Shown here: piece after piece, positions 10,234-21,500 of the stretch
How the letters are laid out: every line of letters starts with the position of its first letter
Position numbering within the stretch: position 1 is the stretch's first letter
Assembly (NCBI GenBank): GCA_004431415.1
Contig: QPMI01000470.1
Coordinates: 1-64,000 of the forward strand
DNA from: Cyanophora paradoxa
Lineage: Eukaryota; Glaucocystophyceae; Cyanophorales; Cyanophoraceae
DNA: 64,000 nucleotides
Reading direction: 5' to 3'
Made by a program: the position numbers and the translations under genes
The notes under the pieces: model-generated
Database searches by the model: none
Told to the model about the DNA's origin: nothing
What the model saw: only the letters and a program-made list of their open reading frames with translations

Positions 10234-12095
10234 AAAACAAGTCGGGAGAGACAGTCAACATGGAGCCACGCGTACGGAGTGGCGTTGCGGTGATCGCGTC
10301 GGAGGACGTGAAGATCAAGGCTCGACACGAACACGACGTTCTGGTCAAGCTGGATCAAAAGGGCGATCAGCCGAAGGACGGCACTCGCGGTATGGTGGAA
10401 GAGCATCCGCGACTGTATCAGAAGACGAACCTCATGATGGCCGGGAACCTGACAACGTTCCACGACGGCGTCTGCATGGTTCGAGTGCTGAACTCGCAAT
10501 ATGCGAATCGTCGGATCAAGAAGGGCGCCGTGCTCGGTTACTGGACGCCGGAGGGTCCCGATCTGCAGACGATCAGCTCTGTTCACGAAGTCGGCGTGAA
10601 AAACGACCACACCAGGAAGGAGGAGACGGAGATCGAGAAGGAAGCGACAACACCGGCGGCGGCGAACGGGCCAACGGTGGCGTCGGTCGGCGAGACGGCG
10701 AGGCGCGTCAACTCGGAGGCCGTCAAGAAGTCTCTGCAGAAATTGTTCAACATTCACGGCCTCATGCTGGAGGTCGAGGTGGATCAAGGCACACCTTTCG
10801 TCTCGGCGGACACGGCTTCTTTTCTCAAGAAGAAGGGCGTTCGGCTCGTCATTCTGCCGGCGTATGTCCATCAGACAAAAGGAAAGCTGGAGCGTGCGCA
10901 TCACACCTTGGAGGCGATCATCCGCTCGTTGACGGCTCAGCGCGGCGGGCGCTGGCAGAACCACGTCCAGGAGGCGCTCACTGCGTACAACACATCAGTG
11001 TCAGCGGCGACAGGTTTCTCGCCGTTCCGGCTGCACCATGGTTACGACGCGGTCACGGAGCTTGATCTCAAGTACTCGGCGCCAGTCACGACGGCGCCGG
11101 GCACAGCTCCGATGCCTCCAATTCAACAAGTTCAGCTGTTCGGAGAGCGGATTGTGTACTGCGCGGCGCCGGATCAGTTGTGGACCTACAAGGAGGACGG
11201 CGGTCGTTGGGAGCGCACCGCTGGATCTCCGCGCGCCCCCTCGTGTCTCTGGCGTCATGGGCAGTCAGCTGAAGGAGATTGTCGATGCGCGGTGTGCACG
11301 GATTTGCGGGAACGCACCAAGGTCAAGGCTGCCCGCGCGGGAGCGCCAAGTCCTGCGGAGGTCGCCCTGCCAGCACCTGTCGTGCACAACGGTGCTTGTC
11401 AGTGCTTTGAATGCCTTCGGGAGCGCGAGAACGAGGCGGTGGCTTCGCGGTCACCTCGGATCGTCATCGCTGAGGATCGCATCATCGAGCATCGTGCTCC
11501 GCTCGTCGCCACCATGCGGAGTCAACTTCGATCGAACCTAGGACCGGCCTGGAACACTCCTGCCAGCCGCCGGCTTCCGAAGTTCATCCTGCAACGCGAT
11601 GCGGAGTCAGCTTCTGCATCGGCATCATCACCGGCTACGCCGCCGGCGGGGAACGCTCCTGAAGGCACAGACCTTCCTCTTGCGTCGAATGCTGATCGTT
11701 TGCGGTCGGCGCCGCCCTCGATGTACGGCATTTGGGCTTCGGCGATTTCGGAGGCGCAACGAGCTGACTGGCGGCGGGCGTTCGAGGCTACGCTCAAGCA
11801 AGCTCTCCGCATTGAACGGGCCTTCGTGGCTCGCGGTGGAACTGCTCGCCGCTACTTCGAAGTTGGAGATCCGGTGCAGATCTTGGTTGAGCCGCTGCGC
11901 ACAAAGGCTCCTGTACCCAACTCGTCTGGCTTTTCCGGCCCGTACTGGATCACGGAGGTGCTCTCACGCACGCGCGTGATGGTCAAGCCGGATGTGTCGG
12001 ATCCGCGGGTCGTTCACCGCGCTGGCGGCGGTCCCTTCGAGGTGCATGTCGCGCGGCTGCGACTGTTCCCTACGGAGGCCTTGCGCCGGCCGTAG
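10149..12095 (+). CDS. Protease C-terminus joined to integrase
   Basis: Continues the polyprotein after the frameshift. It starts with the end of the protease, then crosses the internal deletion (about 10697) into an integrase core that keeps two of the three catalytic acids: Asp in DQGTPFVSADT (codon 10782-10784) and Glu in KGKLERAHHTLE (10890-10892). It goes on to TAYNTSVSAATGFSPFRL. After the core come two Cys clusters, GDCRCAVCTDLRER and GACQCFECLRERE, then a Ser/Pro-rich linker. The C-terminal GPY-type module contains FSGPYWI (GPY codons 11937-11945). The stop is at 12093-12095. The N-terminal HHCC domain and first Asp are missing, so this integrase should be inactive by itself. A long open frame on the opposite strand (9915-10964) is a shadow. 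Confidence 0.85.
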   Translation, partial: ENLPTHIILGADYIMDNAWAIDLSEGIMKNKSGETVNMEPRVRSGVAVIASEDVKIKARHEHDVLVKLDQKGDQPKDGTRGMVEEHPRLYQKTNLMMAGNLTTFHDGVCMVRVLNSQYANRRIKKGAVLGYWTPEGPDLQTISSVHEVGVKNDHTRKEETEIEKEATTPAAANGPTVASVGETARRVNSEAVKKSLQKLFNIHGLMLEVEVDQGTPFVSADTASFLKKKGVRLVILPAYVHQTKGKLERAHHTLEAIIRSLTAQRGGRWQNHVQEALTAYNTSVSAATGFSPFRLHHGYDAVTELDLKYSAPVTTAPGTAPMPPIQQVQLFGERIVYCAAPDQLWTYKEDGGRWERTAGSPRAPSCLWRHGQSAEGDCRCAVCTDLRERTKVKAARAGAPSPAEVALPAPVVHNGACQCFECLRERENEAVASRSPRIVIAEDRIIEHRAPLVATMRSQLRSNLGPAWNTPASRRLPKFILQRDAESASASASSPATPPAGNAPEGTDLPLASNADRLRSAPPSMYGIWASAISEAQRADWRRAFEATLKQALRIERAFVARGGTARRYFEVGDPVQILVEPLRTKAPVPNSSGFSGPYWITEVLSRTRVMVKPDVSDPRVVHRAGGGPFEVHVARLRLFPTEALRRP

Positions 12096-12602
12096 CTCGA
12101 TCTTTTCATTAGCAGAGTCTCTTGCCCTTCCGGGTGGATTTGGAGGGTTTGCCCCCGGTTGTCTGGCGGTGCTTCGCGCGCCTTGCTGGAGTTCGGTCGC
12201 GGGGCCCTCGCCCAGCTTCCTGTTGGGTCCAGTTCCTCATACTGGTACTTCGCGACCTGATGGCTTTCTTTTCGGCTATGTCACTCGTTCTCTTGCTTCC
12301 CGGCTCCCTCTCTGTAGCGCCGAGGACGGCTTTCCGAACGGGGACGGTAGCCCGGGCTTTGCAGCCCAAATTTTTGTACTACGGCTCACGCTTTAGCCCG
12401 GCTCGCTTCTTAGCCCGGCTCGCTCACTCTTTAGCCCGGCTAGCTTCTTAGCCCGGCTCGCTCTCAGTAGCGCCGAGGACGGCTTTCTGAACAGGGACGG
12501 TAGCCCGGGCTTTGCCCGAAATTTTTCTTTGTAGGCCTCTGCGCCTCCTTCTTTGCGCCCGGCCTTGTTTGCGCCGAGGACGGCGCGCTGTGCTAGGACG
12601 AA
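12096..12602 (+). repeat. 3' non-coding part of the retrotransposon with internal repeats
   Basis: Between the integrase stop and the 3' LTR. A 49-bp stretch beginning GTAGCGCCGAGGACGGCTTT at 12314 is repeated at 12467 with a few changes. Between the copies lie four spaced copies of TAGCCCGGCT (12391-12466). The polypurine tract next to the 3' LTR is weak (AGGACGAA, 12595-12602). Confidence 0.75.
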
Positions 12603-12931
12603 TGTGCCATCCACTTCCCGACTCGCTCGGCTCGTCGGCTAGTCCTCTAGCTCTTAGCTAGGCCCTTGGCCTCTGCTCCCTTATTTAGCCCTGTCCTCTG
12701 GGCCTGTACCCTTGTACGCGTTGCCATCTGGTCCAGCGACCATCTTAGCACGCTCAGAATAGCCCTAGCACTATGACTAGCCTCGCTGTAGCTATGTCTA
12801 GTGCTATATCTGTTCCCTTTGTACTCAATCCTACCGAGACTCTGCTGCTCCGTCGCACTGGTGCTGCTCAGCCTCTTGCCATCAACCTGCCTGCTCAGGT
12901 CTGCACTGGGCGTGCTTCCCTTAGCCGCGCA
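12603..12931 (+). mobile_element. 3' LTR (329 bp)
   Basis: Matches the 5' LTRs at 4022 and 8109 along its whole length, TGTGCCATCC to CCGCGCA. It is followed by GTAG, the second half of the target-site duplication. Confidence 0.93.
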
Positions 12932-12951
12932 GTAGGAGGAAGGGCCGGCGC

Positions 12952-14549
12952 CTAGCCTGACGTTCTGGCCCGCTTGCCCGGCCGGCCGCGGGGGCCCGGG
13001 CCTGGAGCCGCGAGCTGGTGGAAGGGGATGCCGCTCTCTTCGGCGAAGCAGCGGATCGCCTCCTTCAGCGGAACGTTCCGCTCGTGCACGGCGAACTGGA
13101 CCACAGTGGAGCCGTCCCGGTTCTGCCGAAGGGGATGAGAAGGGTACGGGGCCGGGGAAAGTTTGATGGGGGTACGGACCTCGAGCCAGGGGTCAGCGCC
13201 GGCGTCGAGGAGGGCCCGGACCGTCTCGGGGGTACACTCGCGGGCCGCGAAGTGAAGGAGGAACTCGGTACCCGTCCCGCCCCAGACCGGCTCCTCCAGG
13301 AAGGCGCAGCGTACCCCCAGGTCCTCCAGCTGGTCCCCGTCGAGGCCCAGGAACTCTGCGGCGGGGTGAGCAGAAGGGGGTACAGGTTTGAGAACCGAAG
13401 AAAGACAACGCGCCGACGGCGTGGGCGGCGATAAGAGAGCGCCTGCAGAGAGCCTCCCGAATTCGAAGCAGACGGCGCTTCTCCTCCTCGCGCCTCTTTC
13501 CCTCCTGCTCGCGCTTCTTTCCCTCGCTAGCGCTGCTGAGGCTCGTGCCGGGCCCGCCCAGCTCCCCCCCCCTTTCGCCCCCCTCGACTTCGCTTCCACC
13601 GCTTACTGCCGCCCGCGCCTCCGCCGCGGCGGCGGTCGCCGCCGCTTCGCCGGAGAGCAGCTGGAGGGGGGTACGGCCCGCGGCGTCCTTCACGGGCAGC
13701 GGGTCGATCCCCGCGCGGGCCGCCGCCTCCAGCAGCGCCCGTGCGCCCTCCACGATGCCCCTCCCGCAGGCAACGTGAAGCGCGTTGGAGCCCTTTGCGT
13801 CCTGCGCACCGCTGAACGTTGGCGGACGGGCTCCGGAGCAATGCGTACGAGAGATTTAAAAGCACCTGGCGGAGCGGGTCGGCGCCGATCTCGAGCAGCG
13901 ATTGGACGAAGGAAGGCGAGCGCTCGACCGCGAGGTGGAGGGGCGTTCGGCCGGCGCCACGGCTGCAGCCCGGGCGCCGGCGCAGGGGCGTGCTCGCGAG
14001 GCTAGCCAGGCCCCAGTCCACGATCAGCTGCGATAAGACCCAAGTCAGAAAAGAGGCAGGAGGAGAGGCCGGTGCGGAGCGGGCCGGGCGGGTCGCGATT
14101 GCCTGGCGGGCGGCGTCGGCGAAGCGAGGGTCGATGCATGTGAGGACGTGCAGCGCCGTCGCGCCCTCGAGCTCGTCGCCCCGCCTTCCGTAGCGCGATG
14201 TCTGAAAGTAGGGAGGGACCTGCATGCAGGGAGCGAAGGTGAGGAGAAGAAAGGAAGAGAAAAGACGGGGCAAGGACTCGCCCAGGGTCCCTCCGGGTAC
14301 GCGTCGCCGAGTCGGGCGGCGAGGGGCGAGACGCCAAGCTCGGAGACGAAGCGCCGCGCGCCCTCGAACATATTCTCCTGCAGCGCTGCCGGTGTTATCA
14401 GCGACGACATGCCGACCGTGGGGCGCAGCGGCGAAAGGGGGAGATTGGCGAGGGGCTACTGTACCCTGAAAGAAGGAAGGGATGGCAAGGCGGGGTACGT
14501 CGAATCGACCCTCGAAGTGCCGCTTGAGGGCCCGAAGCGACGCCGCGTC
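12952..14549 (-). pseudogene. LRR-ankyrin gene A: C-terminal half (5' truncated at LINE)
   Basis: Minus-strand exons match the 3' half of the intact gene at 25894-28690. Ankyrin-type units are visible: GATALHVLTCIDPRFADAA, GRTPLHLAVERSPSFVQSLL, GRTPLQLLSGEAA, a C-terminal unit FLLHFAARECTPETVRALL and GSTVVQFAVHERNVPLKEAI. The stop TAG is at 12952-12954. An intron begins GAG|GTCCGTACCCCC and ends GGCAG before AACCGGGACGG. The gene starts abruptly at 14549 within the exon LRALKRHFEGRFDVP, where LINE sequence begins. The missing N-terminal half is at 23710-25393, on the other side of the LINE. The reading frame changes repeatedly, partly through introns. Ankyrin repeats mediate protein binding; no enzymatic domain is seen. 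Probably a gene broken by insertion. Confidence 0.75.
14472..14549 (-). repeat. 78-bp exon segment duplicated at both ends of the LINE (left copy)
   Basis: This segment occurs again at 23736-23813 with three mismatches. The intact paralogue has it once (27153-27234 region, plus strand). It flanks the LINE on both sides and may be a long target-site duplication. Confidence 0.65.
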
Positions 14550-15581
14550 CGAGAGATTAGTGAATTCGCACACACCGAGACAATACGGCTAATGATAGAA
14601 CTGAGGAGTCCGTAAAGTGTCAAGTCGAAAGATGAGCCTACTGGTTACGCCGGGTAGGGAACCTATCAGCCATCGGACAGGGTGGAGCTAGTCAAGGAGA
14701 CGTAAACTAAAGCAAAGCTAACCCAGAGCAGAGAGCTACTACCTATACATCTAGCCTAGCTTAGGACTAGGCTACCGAGAGGACTACCCAGGGTCTACGA
14801 GAGGGAGGTAAATTAAAACACTACTACTGCTAGTGCTGCCTGCCTAGGGACCGTCGGGACGTCCGGAGCTCGCGGGCTGTTCTACTGTACGGTAGGAAAG
14901 CCAGGACGGACCCGCGGTCTAATCTGCCTACTCTCGACGCGGCCGCGACTACAGCTAGCGCGGCGGGCTCCGCGTCGAGGGGGCCGCTCGCCCGAAGCGC
15001 GGGTGGAAGCACGTCGGCGTAGAGGGGCCGAGGGAGTGAGGCGAGGGGGACGTTGCGGGAAGAAGTGGGGCGGGACGGAGAAGGTCGGCGCCGGCCGTGG
15101 CGGGGAGGGGGAGGGTCGGATTTCTCGGTCAGCAGGGCTTCCAGCCTCGAACCAGCCGCCGCACCCCGCCGCGGGCAATTGCGAGCCCCCCTCCGCGGCG
15201 GTCCTTCAACCACGGTCCTGGCACGATGGCCGGGGTATCTGGTGGGTGCAACGACCAGCCGAAGCCTTCCGCCAAGCCTTCCGATCCATCGTTCCCTCCT
15301 GTCGAGGCGCGAGGAGCGCGGGCGAGGTCGTGAATGGGAGGCAGGGCCAAGAGAGCGAGCGGGAGGGCAGAGCGGGAGAGGGAGGCAAGGCAGGCGCTCG
15401 CTTGGGCGGGGCCCAGCGAGTCGGTCGGGGCGGCTATATCTAGTGTGTGCGAGGCTAAGAGTAGATCAGGTAAGTTTCTCGAGGACTAGGTATGGTGAAG
15501 TAGTAGGTAGGTGGTGTCGAGAGTCTCCTCCCGACGTAGCCCCCCCCCCCCCCCCCCCTTTCGCGCGGCTCGGGGTACCGT
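14550..15581 (-). other. LINE 3' untranslated region (presumed)
   Basis: Follows the ORF2 stop at 15582. It includes a C17 run near 15541-15557 (a G run on the element's sense strand) and ends next to the ankyrin exon. There is no poly(A) tail at the junction. A minus-strand open frame at 14830-15213 could be an extra exon but has no recognisable domain. Confidence 0.45.
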
Positions 15582-18500
15582 TTAGAGCGGGCTAGGATGT
15601 GACTCCCAAGGGCGTACCTTGACGCAATCGTAGAGCTCTTGGGCGCGGAGCGCCGCCTTCCAGCCCGCGTACTCCGGTGGGCAGTCTGCGTTCCGAGCGG
15701 CGTTGAGTAGATTGTGAAGGCGAATCGGCCCGTCGCAGGCGGCGCAGACTTCCTTACAGGTCCGGGGGCCGCGGGCCCGCTCTCGGGCGCGGCGCCCGTG
15801 CGGGGCGGGCGCGGTCGCTTCTTTGAGGCCTGGGAGACGCGGCAGTCGCGTTCCCACTCCGCGTTGATTTCGCAGCGACGTGACCAGAGGCGTCGGGCCC
15901 GTTCCAGAAGCGTTTGCCGAACGCGTTTAGCTGCGCGTGCCGCGTACCGGGGTGCAAGGTTCAGGCAGCGTGTGAGGGCGCTTTCTAGACTCTGCGGAGC
16001 AAGGCCCTGGAGCACCCAGAGGCGCGGATACGCGTACGGCCTACCATCGTAGCTGCGCGCCTCGGTGTCGTCGTCCGCGACGCGGAGGAAGATTGGGACC
16101 AGGTCGGGAGCAAGGAGGGCTCCTGCTGGCGGCGCTGTGAGGCCGTGGGCCTCTCTGTATGCGCAGAGCAGAAGTCGGTTCAGTTCGCGAGCAGTCTCCG
16201 CGCGGTGCGCGACCGCATGCGGACCCGGGCACAGGAAGACGTGCGGGAAAGTTTCAGTCGGGCCTGCGGTGAGAGCCGTCGGTGCCCGGATCGGGCGGCT
16301 GGCGCCCGCTGCTGGTTGAGCATGCGAGGCCTCTGTTGCAGTCTGGCTGTTCTGTGAGGCTGTCGGGCCGCTAGTCTCTGCACGAGGGAGCGGCGTTCTG
16401 GTGGCGCAGCCCGCACAGCGTCCCCAGGGTTGCAGGCGGCGTAGAGTTCCTTCTGGTCACGTACCCGGACTTCGTTCGCTGGTAGCGAGCTACAGAGCAG
16501 CTGCGTCCGAAACTTGAATAGCGCGTTGCGGGCTCCATTGGCGCCTTGGAATCGGGAACCTACGCTCGTTTCCGCATATAGCCCTGCTATGTCTGCGCCG
16601 TCGGCGCCTCGGCGCAGGAGCGCGCCAGCCAGCGGTTGTTGGGTCCAGGCAAAGTGCGTCTGGTGTTCGTGAAGTGCGTCCATGTGTGCCTTGGGGTCCC
16701 CTTCCACCCGTCGTGTGCGCCCGTCGGGGTCGCTGATGGTGAGCACCGCAGGCATGCTGAAGGCCGGCGGCAGAAAGAGAGGCTCATGCCGGTGTTCGTC
16801 CGCCAGCTCCAGGTCGGCCGCCACGTTCGCTCCGGCGTCCGCGACGTCGTTGTGGGAGTCGCGGGCGTCGCCCTTTGCGTGCGCTTTGACTTTGACGAGT
16901 TTGAGCGGCCGCCCGCGCTCCTCTAGCATTGTCCTGAGCTTGCTCCATGCGTACAGTTCCGCGGAGCAGGCGTGCCGGATGTATTCCCGCGGGCTGCGGC
17001 AGCTCGCGTGCTGGACGAAATCGGAGTACCAGCGGATCGCGTTCATGTTGTCGACGTGTAGAACCGCTCCGAAAGGCGAGAGCAGGTCAGCCATAAGCGC
17101 CGCCTGGAGTTCCGCCTTGTTGATCTCCTGCAGGCCCGGAGCCGGGCAAAGAAGTCCGTGAGGATACCCGGCGGGTGCAGGCTTGCGCCAGTTCTGAGGT
17201 CCGTTTCCGGCCAGTGTACTGCGTAGCCCGCGCGAGCGTTAACCGTCTGGCCCTCTTTCAGGCTCCCGTCCGTCCAGGCGTACGCTGGGGCGTCGGCCAC
17301 GTATGAGCCGCCAGGCGCCGCCTCGGCCTCCAGGTGCTCTTTGCGGTAGCGGGCTTCGAGGCCCTTCCAGGTCTCCAGGTATGCAACCCAACTGTACGGG
17401 TCGGCCTGATAGTAATATAGCTCGCGCGCCTCCTTGTTGGAGCTGACCGGGGGCGCTTCATCTTGCGGCAGGGGGGCAAGTCGGGCGGGTTCGCCTCGAG
17501 CGTGGCGAGGTGAGCGGCGTCGGGCTCGGAGAGGAGGTGCCAGTTGACCCGCTCATCGCCCTCCTGCTTTGCCTGCAGCAGCATCCGCCATCGGTGCGCA
17601 GTGATGGTCGCGGCCGCCTGCCTGGAGGGCTTGAAGTATTCAAGACGGGCTTGGCGCAGGACCTGGCGACTGGCGCGCCCCGAGCGCGTCTGTACCTGCC
17701 CTCGCATTCTTCCACGGGGGCGCCCGACACTTCTACTAGCTCCACCGTGCCGGGGATCGTGCAGAGTGCGGACGCGTGCTCTACCCATCCTCCCACCGCC
17801 GTCCCGTACTTGCCCTCGTCATCGCAGGTGCTCGTCGCCCGGCAGGCCGCGCCGGCGCCTTGAGGGCAGACGTGGTCGTCGTGCCAGTGGCGGCGGCCCT
17901 CTCCCGGTACGATATTAAAGCGGCGCGCAGCTGGGCGGGCGGCCCTTCGCGGGGTCCGAGCTGACAGTGGCCATCGCAGCGGCAGTAGGCTCCGTCGGCC
18001 TCGTCGTCGGCCTCTTCTGGGACGGGGACCCAGTGCTCCAGCCGGCACTCCGTCGCTACTAGGCTGCCGGCCTCAGCCTCGGCGGAGCGGACCCGGCCGA
18101 TTTCCGGTACCGCATCCGTCTCGTGAATCGTTGCGAGGTCGTAGTAGCAGACGAAGTCTCCCGGTTGGTGAATTAACTTCCTTGCCCCGCCCGGAAGCTG
18201 TACCATGGCCGAGGAAGGGGTACCGGGCGGTTGCCGCATGGGGTATCGGAGGGCGCCCGAACCGCGCCCGTCGATCGTGAGGGCCTTGGCCACCGCCTTC
18301 CACCAGGCGGGCGCTGCCCAAGGGAGCGTGCCGCAGGGGGCGCGGAGGTGCAGGTCTCGCCAGGTGCAGAGGCGTTCCCATCGCGCGCCGTGACGTCGGA
18401 CATCCAGTAGAGCCGTGCGCGGTGGAGGCGGGCGCGGCCGTGCTGAACACTTCCCGGGGAATGTGTGAGGCAAGCACGAATTCCCGGCGCAGTTCCGCGG

Positions 18501-21500
18501 GTCGGGCCAAGTGGCTGCGGGGGGTACGGCGTAAACAGGAAGCGGGCGTGGTTGGACTGGATCCGGTAGAGCCGGCGCTGCAGGAGCGGCATCACTGCGG
18601 CGATTGCGTTCGATCGAGCAAGCTGGCGTGACACTGGGGCGTTCAGGAACTCGGTCGGCAGCAGCGGGACGCCTAGCTTTCGCTGGAGGTCTCGGATGCG
18701 GTGCAACATCACCTGGGATAGCAGCTCTTCCGGTTCTCCACAGAGCCGCACGAGCAGATCCGTGATTTGGTTCTTGGCCATCAGGTGCGCTGTGCGCGGC
18801 AGGCTGTACGTGCCGTGGCTCCAGAGCGCGTAGTTGGAAGTCGATGCCGCCAGGCCCCATGGTGCTTAACCACGCGCATCCAGATGGCATCTAGGCGATC
18901 GCACTGCTTCTCTGTGAGCGGCGTCACTTTGAGCCCGTAGGCGATCCGCGCCTGCACGACGGCCTCGACAACGTAGCAGGCCTCTTGCGCGGTCAGCTGC
19001 TTACGAGCTATGACCGCCACCGTCTCGCGAGCCTGCGCTTCCATCTGTCTGATCTGCTCCTTCCACGACAGGTTCGCGTCAGATAGACGCCGAGCAGCTT
19101 GAAATGCTCGCCCGGTTTCAGCTTCTTGCCGACCGGGACGCGGGGTTGCCGAGTAGCGGGGGTTCAGGCTCCGGTGAGACGTTGTTGTACGCAAACTCTG
19201 TTTTCCGCGCGTTGACTGCGATGTCGTGCAGGCGGAAGAATTCAGACGCCACGTCCGCGAGCATCTGGATCCCTTCGGCCGATCCGCTCATCCACTGCGT
19301 GTCGTCCGCGTAGGCGCTCCGGTCACCCGTGCGGGGGCGAAGTCCGCGTCGTCTTCGCCCACGCCCATGACGTACGCGACCCCCGCGCCCCCTTTTCCTG
19401 CTCGAGCCTGTCCAATTCTTGTTGAGCGCAGAGCAAGGCATCGTAGAAGATGAGCCAGTGGAGCGGGGATTCGATGCCGCCCTGCGGGAGCCCACATTCG
19501 AGTTCAAACACGTCTGACAGTCCGTGGCCCGTGATAGCTCGCGCCGGCGTCGTTCGAATATGTTGCGGTGCAGGTCGATGTACGTCTCGGGGGCCCCAAT
19601 GCGTCGGAGGGAGAGCTCCATGCTGGCCCAGGAAACTGAATCGTACGCCCGCCTGATATCCTGTAGCAAGAGGTAGATGGGCTTGCGGTGCTCCTTAGCG
19701 TCCTCTAGAATAGCGACCATTAGGTGAAGGGCATCGTCTGTCGCCTTAGCTTTCCTGAAGCCATAATTTACCCCCTTAAGGATTCCGTGCTTCTCGATGG
19801 CCTCGGCTAGCCGTTTCGTGACGAGGCCCGTCGTTAGCTTGAGGCCAACTTCCTGCAGCGTGATCGGCGGAGGTTCCCTTCAATGTCTCCGTCCCAGCTC
19901 CCGTTCTTGGGGATCCCGAAGATATTGCTCTCACACATCTCGGCGGGCAGGTCGCGCAGGCGGAGGGCCTCGCAGACGATGGCCATCAGGAGCCGACGAC
20001 CGCGGGGGGGGTACGCCTCTGGATCCATGGCGTCCGGCAGGTCGAGGTTCCAGAGCGTCTTCAGGATCGCGTTCGTGCAGTTGGAGGGCCCTCCCGCTCC
20101 GTCCGTGAGCGAGCGCACGTGTGCCCCTAGTTCTTCGTACGTAGGTTCAGTCATGACACCCGCGAAGGCTTCCGCGGTCACCACGTGCGTCCGAGGGGGC
20201 GTAGAGCGCGCGCCAGAAGTCAGGGGGCAGGAAAGCTAGCTGGGAGTCGGGTATTGAGTCCGCTGTGCCCCTACCAGGGGGTTTCTCTTCGCACACCACT
20301 GACGCCAGTGCTCCGCCATCACTGCCTTCACCTCCTCGGGTGCCGTGTAAATTTCATAGAAGTTGCCTTCGCGCGCGAGGCGGGTGACGTGCATGATCGG
20401 CTCCCCCCTGGACCGCTCCAGAATGGAGTCGAGATAGCTGCGCAGTTTGCGCGGGTCTGCAAACCGGGCCTGGCGCGCAGTAACGAATTCCTGGATCTGT
20501 CGCTGCTTTTCTGCGCGCGTCTCGTGTTGGTGGCGCCGGCGGACGCGGTTGCGCCACGCGTTCAGCGACCGGAAGTATAGCCGCCACGCTACGTAGCGCC
20601 CCGGGAACGGCGCCTCGTCGTCAGCGTCGCGTACGGGGCGGCGGGCATGGGTTCGGGTCCGGGGACGAGCCCTTTGATGAGAGCCTCCAGTTTCTCGATC
20701 CGGGCGACCAGCGGGGCCGACGGCAAACCTCCGGGCGCTTCAACAGACCATCCAGCGATCAGGCGCTCCACTTTCTTGGACATGACCAGCTGCCACGGCA
20801 CCGTTCTGCGAGTGGGCGGGCGCGATCCTCGGGCTTTCAAGCATTTGTGTTCCTTAGCGAGCGCCAGCACCGCCTCCGTGGCCTGTCGGTAGAGAGAGCT
20901 GACCCGGTCCCTGCGCTCATGTTCCGTGCCCGCCGCGCCCAGCGCTTTCTCAAGATCGTTTTCCAGAGCTTGCAGACGGTCTTCTACAGCCTTTCGGAAG
21001 GCCGGCAGCTTCTCCTTCTCCAGCAAGTGCGGTGCGAAGAGCGGCGGCGGGTGCGCCGGGCGGGCCTCGCCCTCAGGCGGCCTGACGAGTTCGGCTTTGA
21101 GCAGATCGTAGTCGGCCATGACCGGGAAGTGGTCAGAGGGGTGCGGTAGCGCCACCTCTGGCGGCAGCGGGTGCACCGCCAGGAGCGCTGGCGCGAGACC
21201 TGCAGAGTGTAACACCGCATCGATACGTCCTGCCGAGAGGGCCGCGGCGTCTTCGGCGACGGCGGGCCCGTCCATTTGCTGGTCCTGTTCCGAATCCGAG
21301 TCGTCGGCGTCGTCGTCCCCGCCTCCCTCTTCGGCGCCGTGCGGGTTCGGGCCGCGCCTGATGAAGGTAACTTCGTGTTCGTGGCCTTTCTGTGACGCCG
21401 CGTCAACTAGCGCCCAGGTGCCGGACAGCTTTCCCCACCACTCGCGTTCAGGCGTCCAGGACTGGACGAATCGTCCCGCGCGGATGCGGGACGTGGCCGG

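Larger units (their letters stand above)
6616..10697 (+). repeat. Tandem duplication, copy 2
   Basis: Near-identical to 2538-6612. The last shared bases are GTCGGCGAGACG at 10686-10697, after which copy 2 goes on into the integrase while copy 1 returns to the unit start through the bases CCG. The total length differs by a few bases, from G/C-run indels. Confidence 0.95.
8105..12935 (+). mobile_element. LTR retrotransposon lacking reverse transcriptase (with target duplication)
   Basis: Complete at both ends: GTAG 8105-8108, 5' LTR 8109-8436, primer site from 8437, Gag-protease, integrase, 3' LTR 12603-12931, GTAG 12932-12935. The order protease then integrase and the GPY module in the integrase C-terminus point to a Ty3/gypsy-like ancestor. 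Reverse transcriptase, RNase H, the integrase zinc domain and the first catalytic Asp of the integrase are all absent. The junction is at about 10697/10698, so the element is non-autonomous. It sits 17 bp beyond the stop codon of the ankyrin gene A (minus strand). Confidence 0.9.

Noticed and set aside
9915-10964. Long open frame (349 codons) on the minus strand within the retrotransposon
   Set aside because: It lies opposite the protease and integrase coding sequence, whose motifs are unmistakable. The minus frame has no family resemblance and comes from GC-biased codon use.
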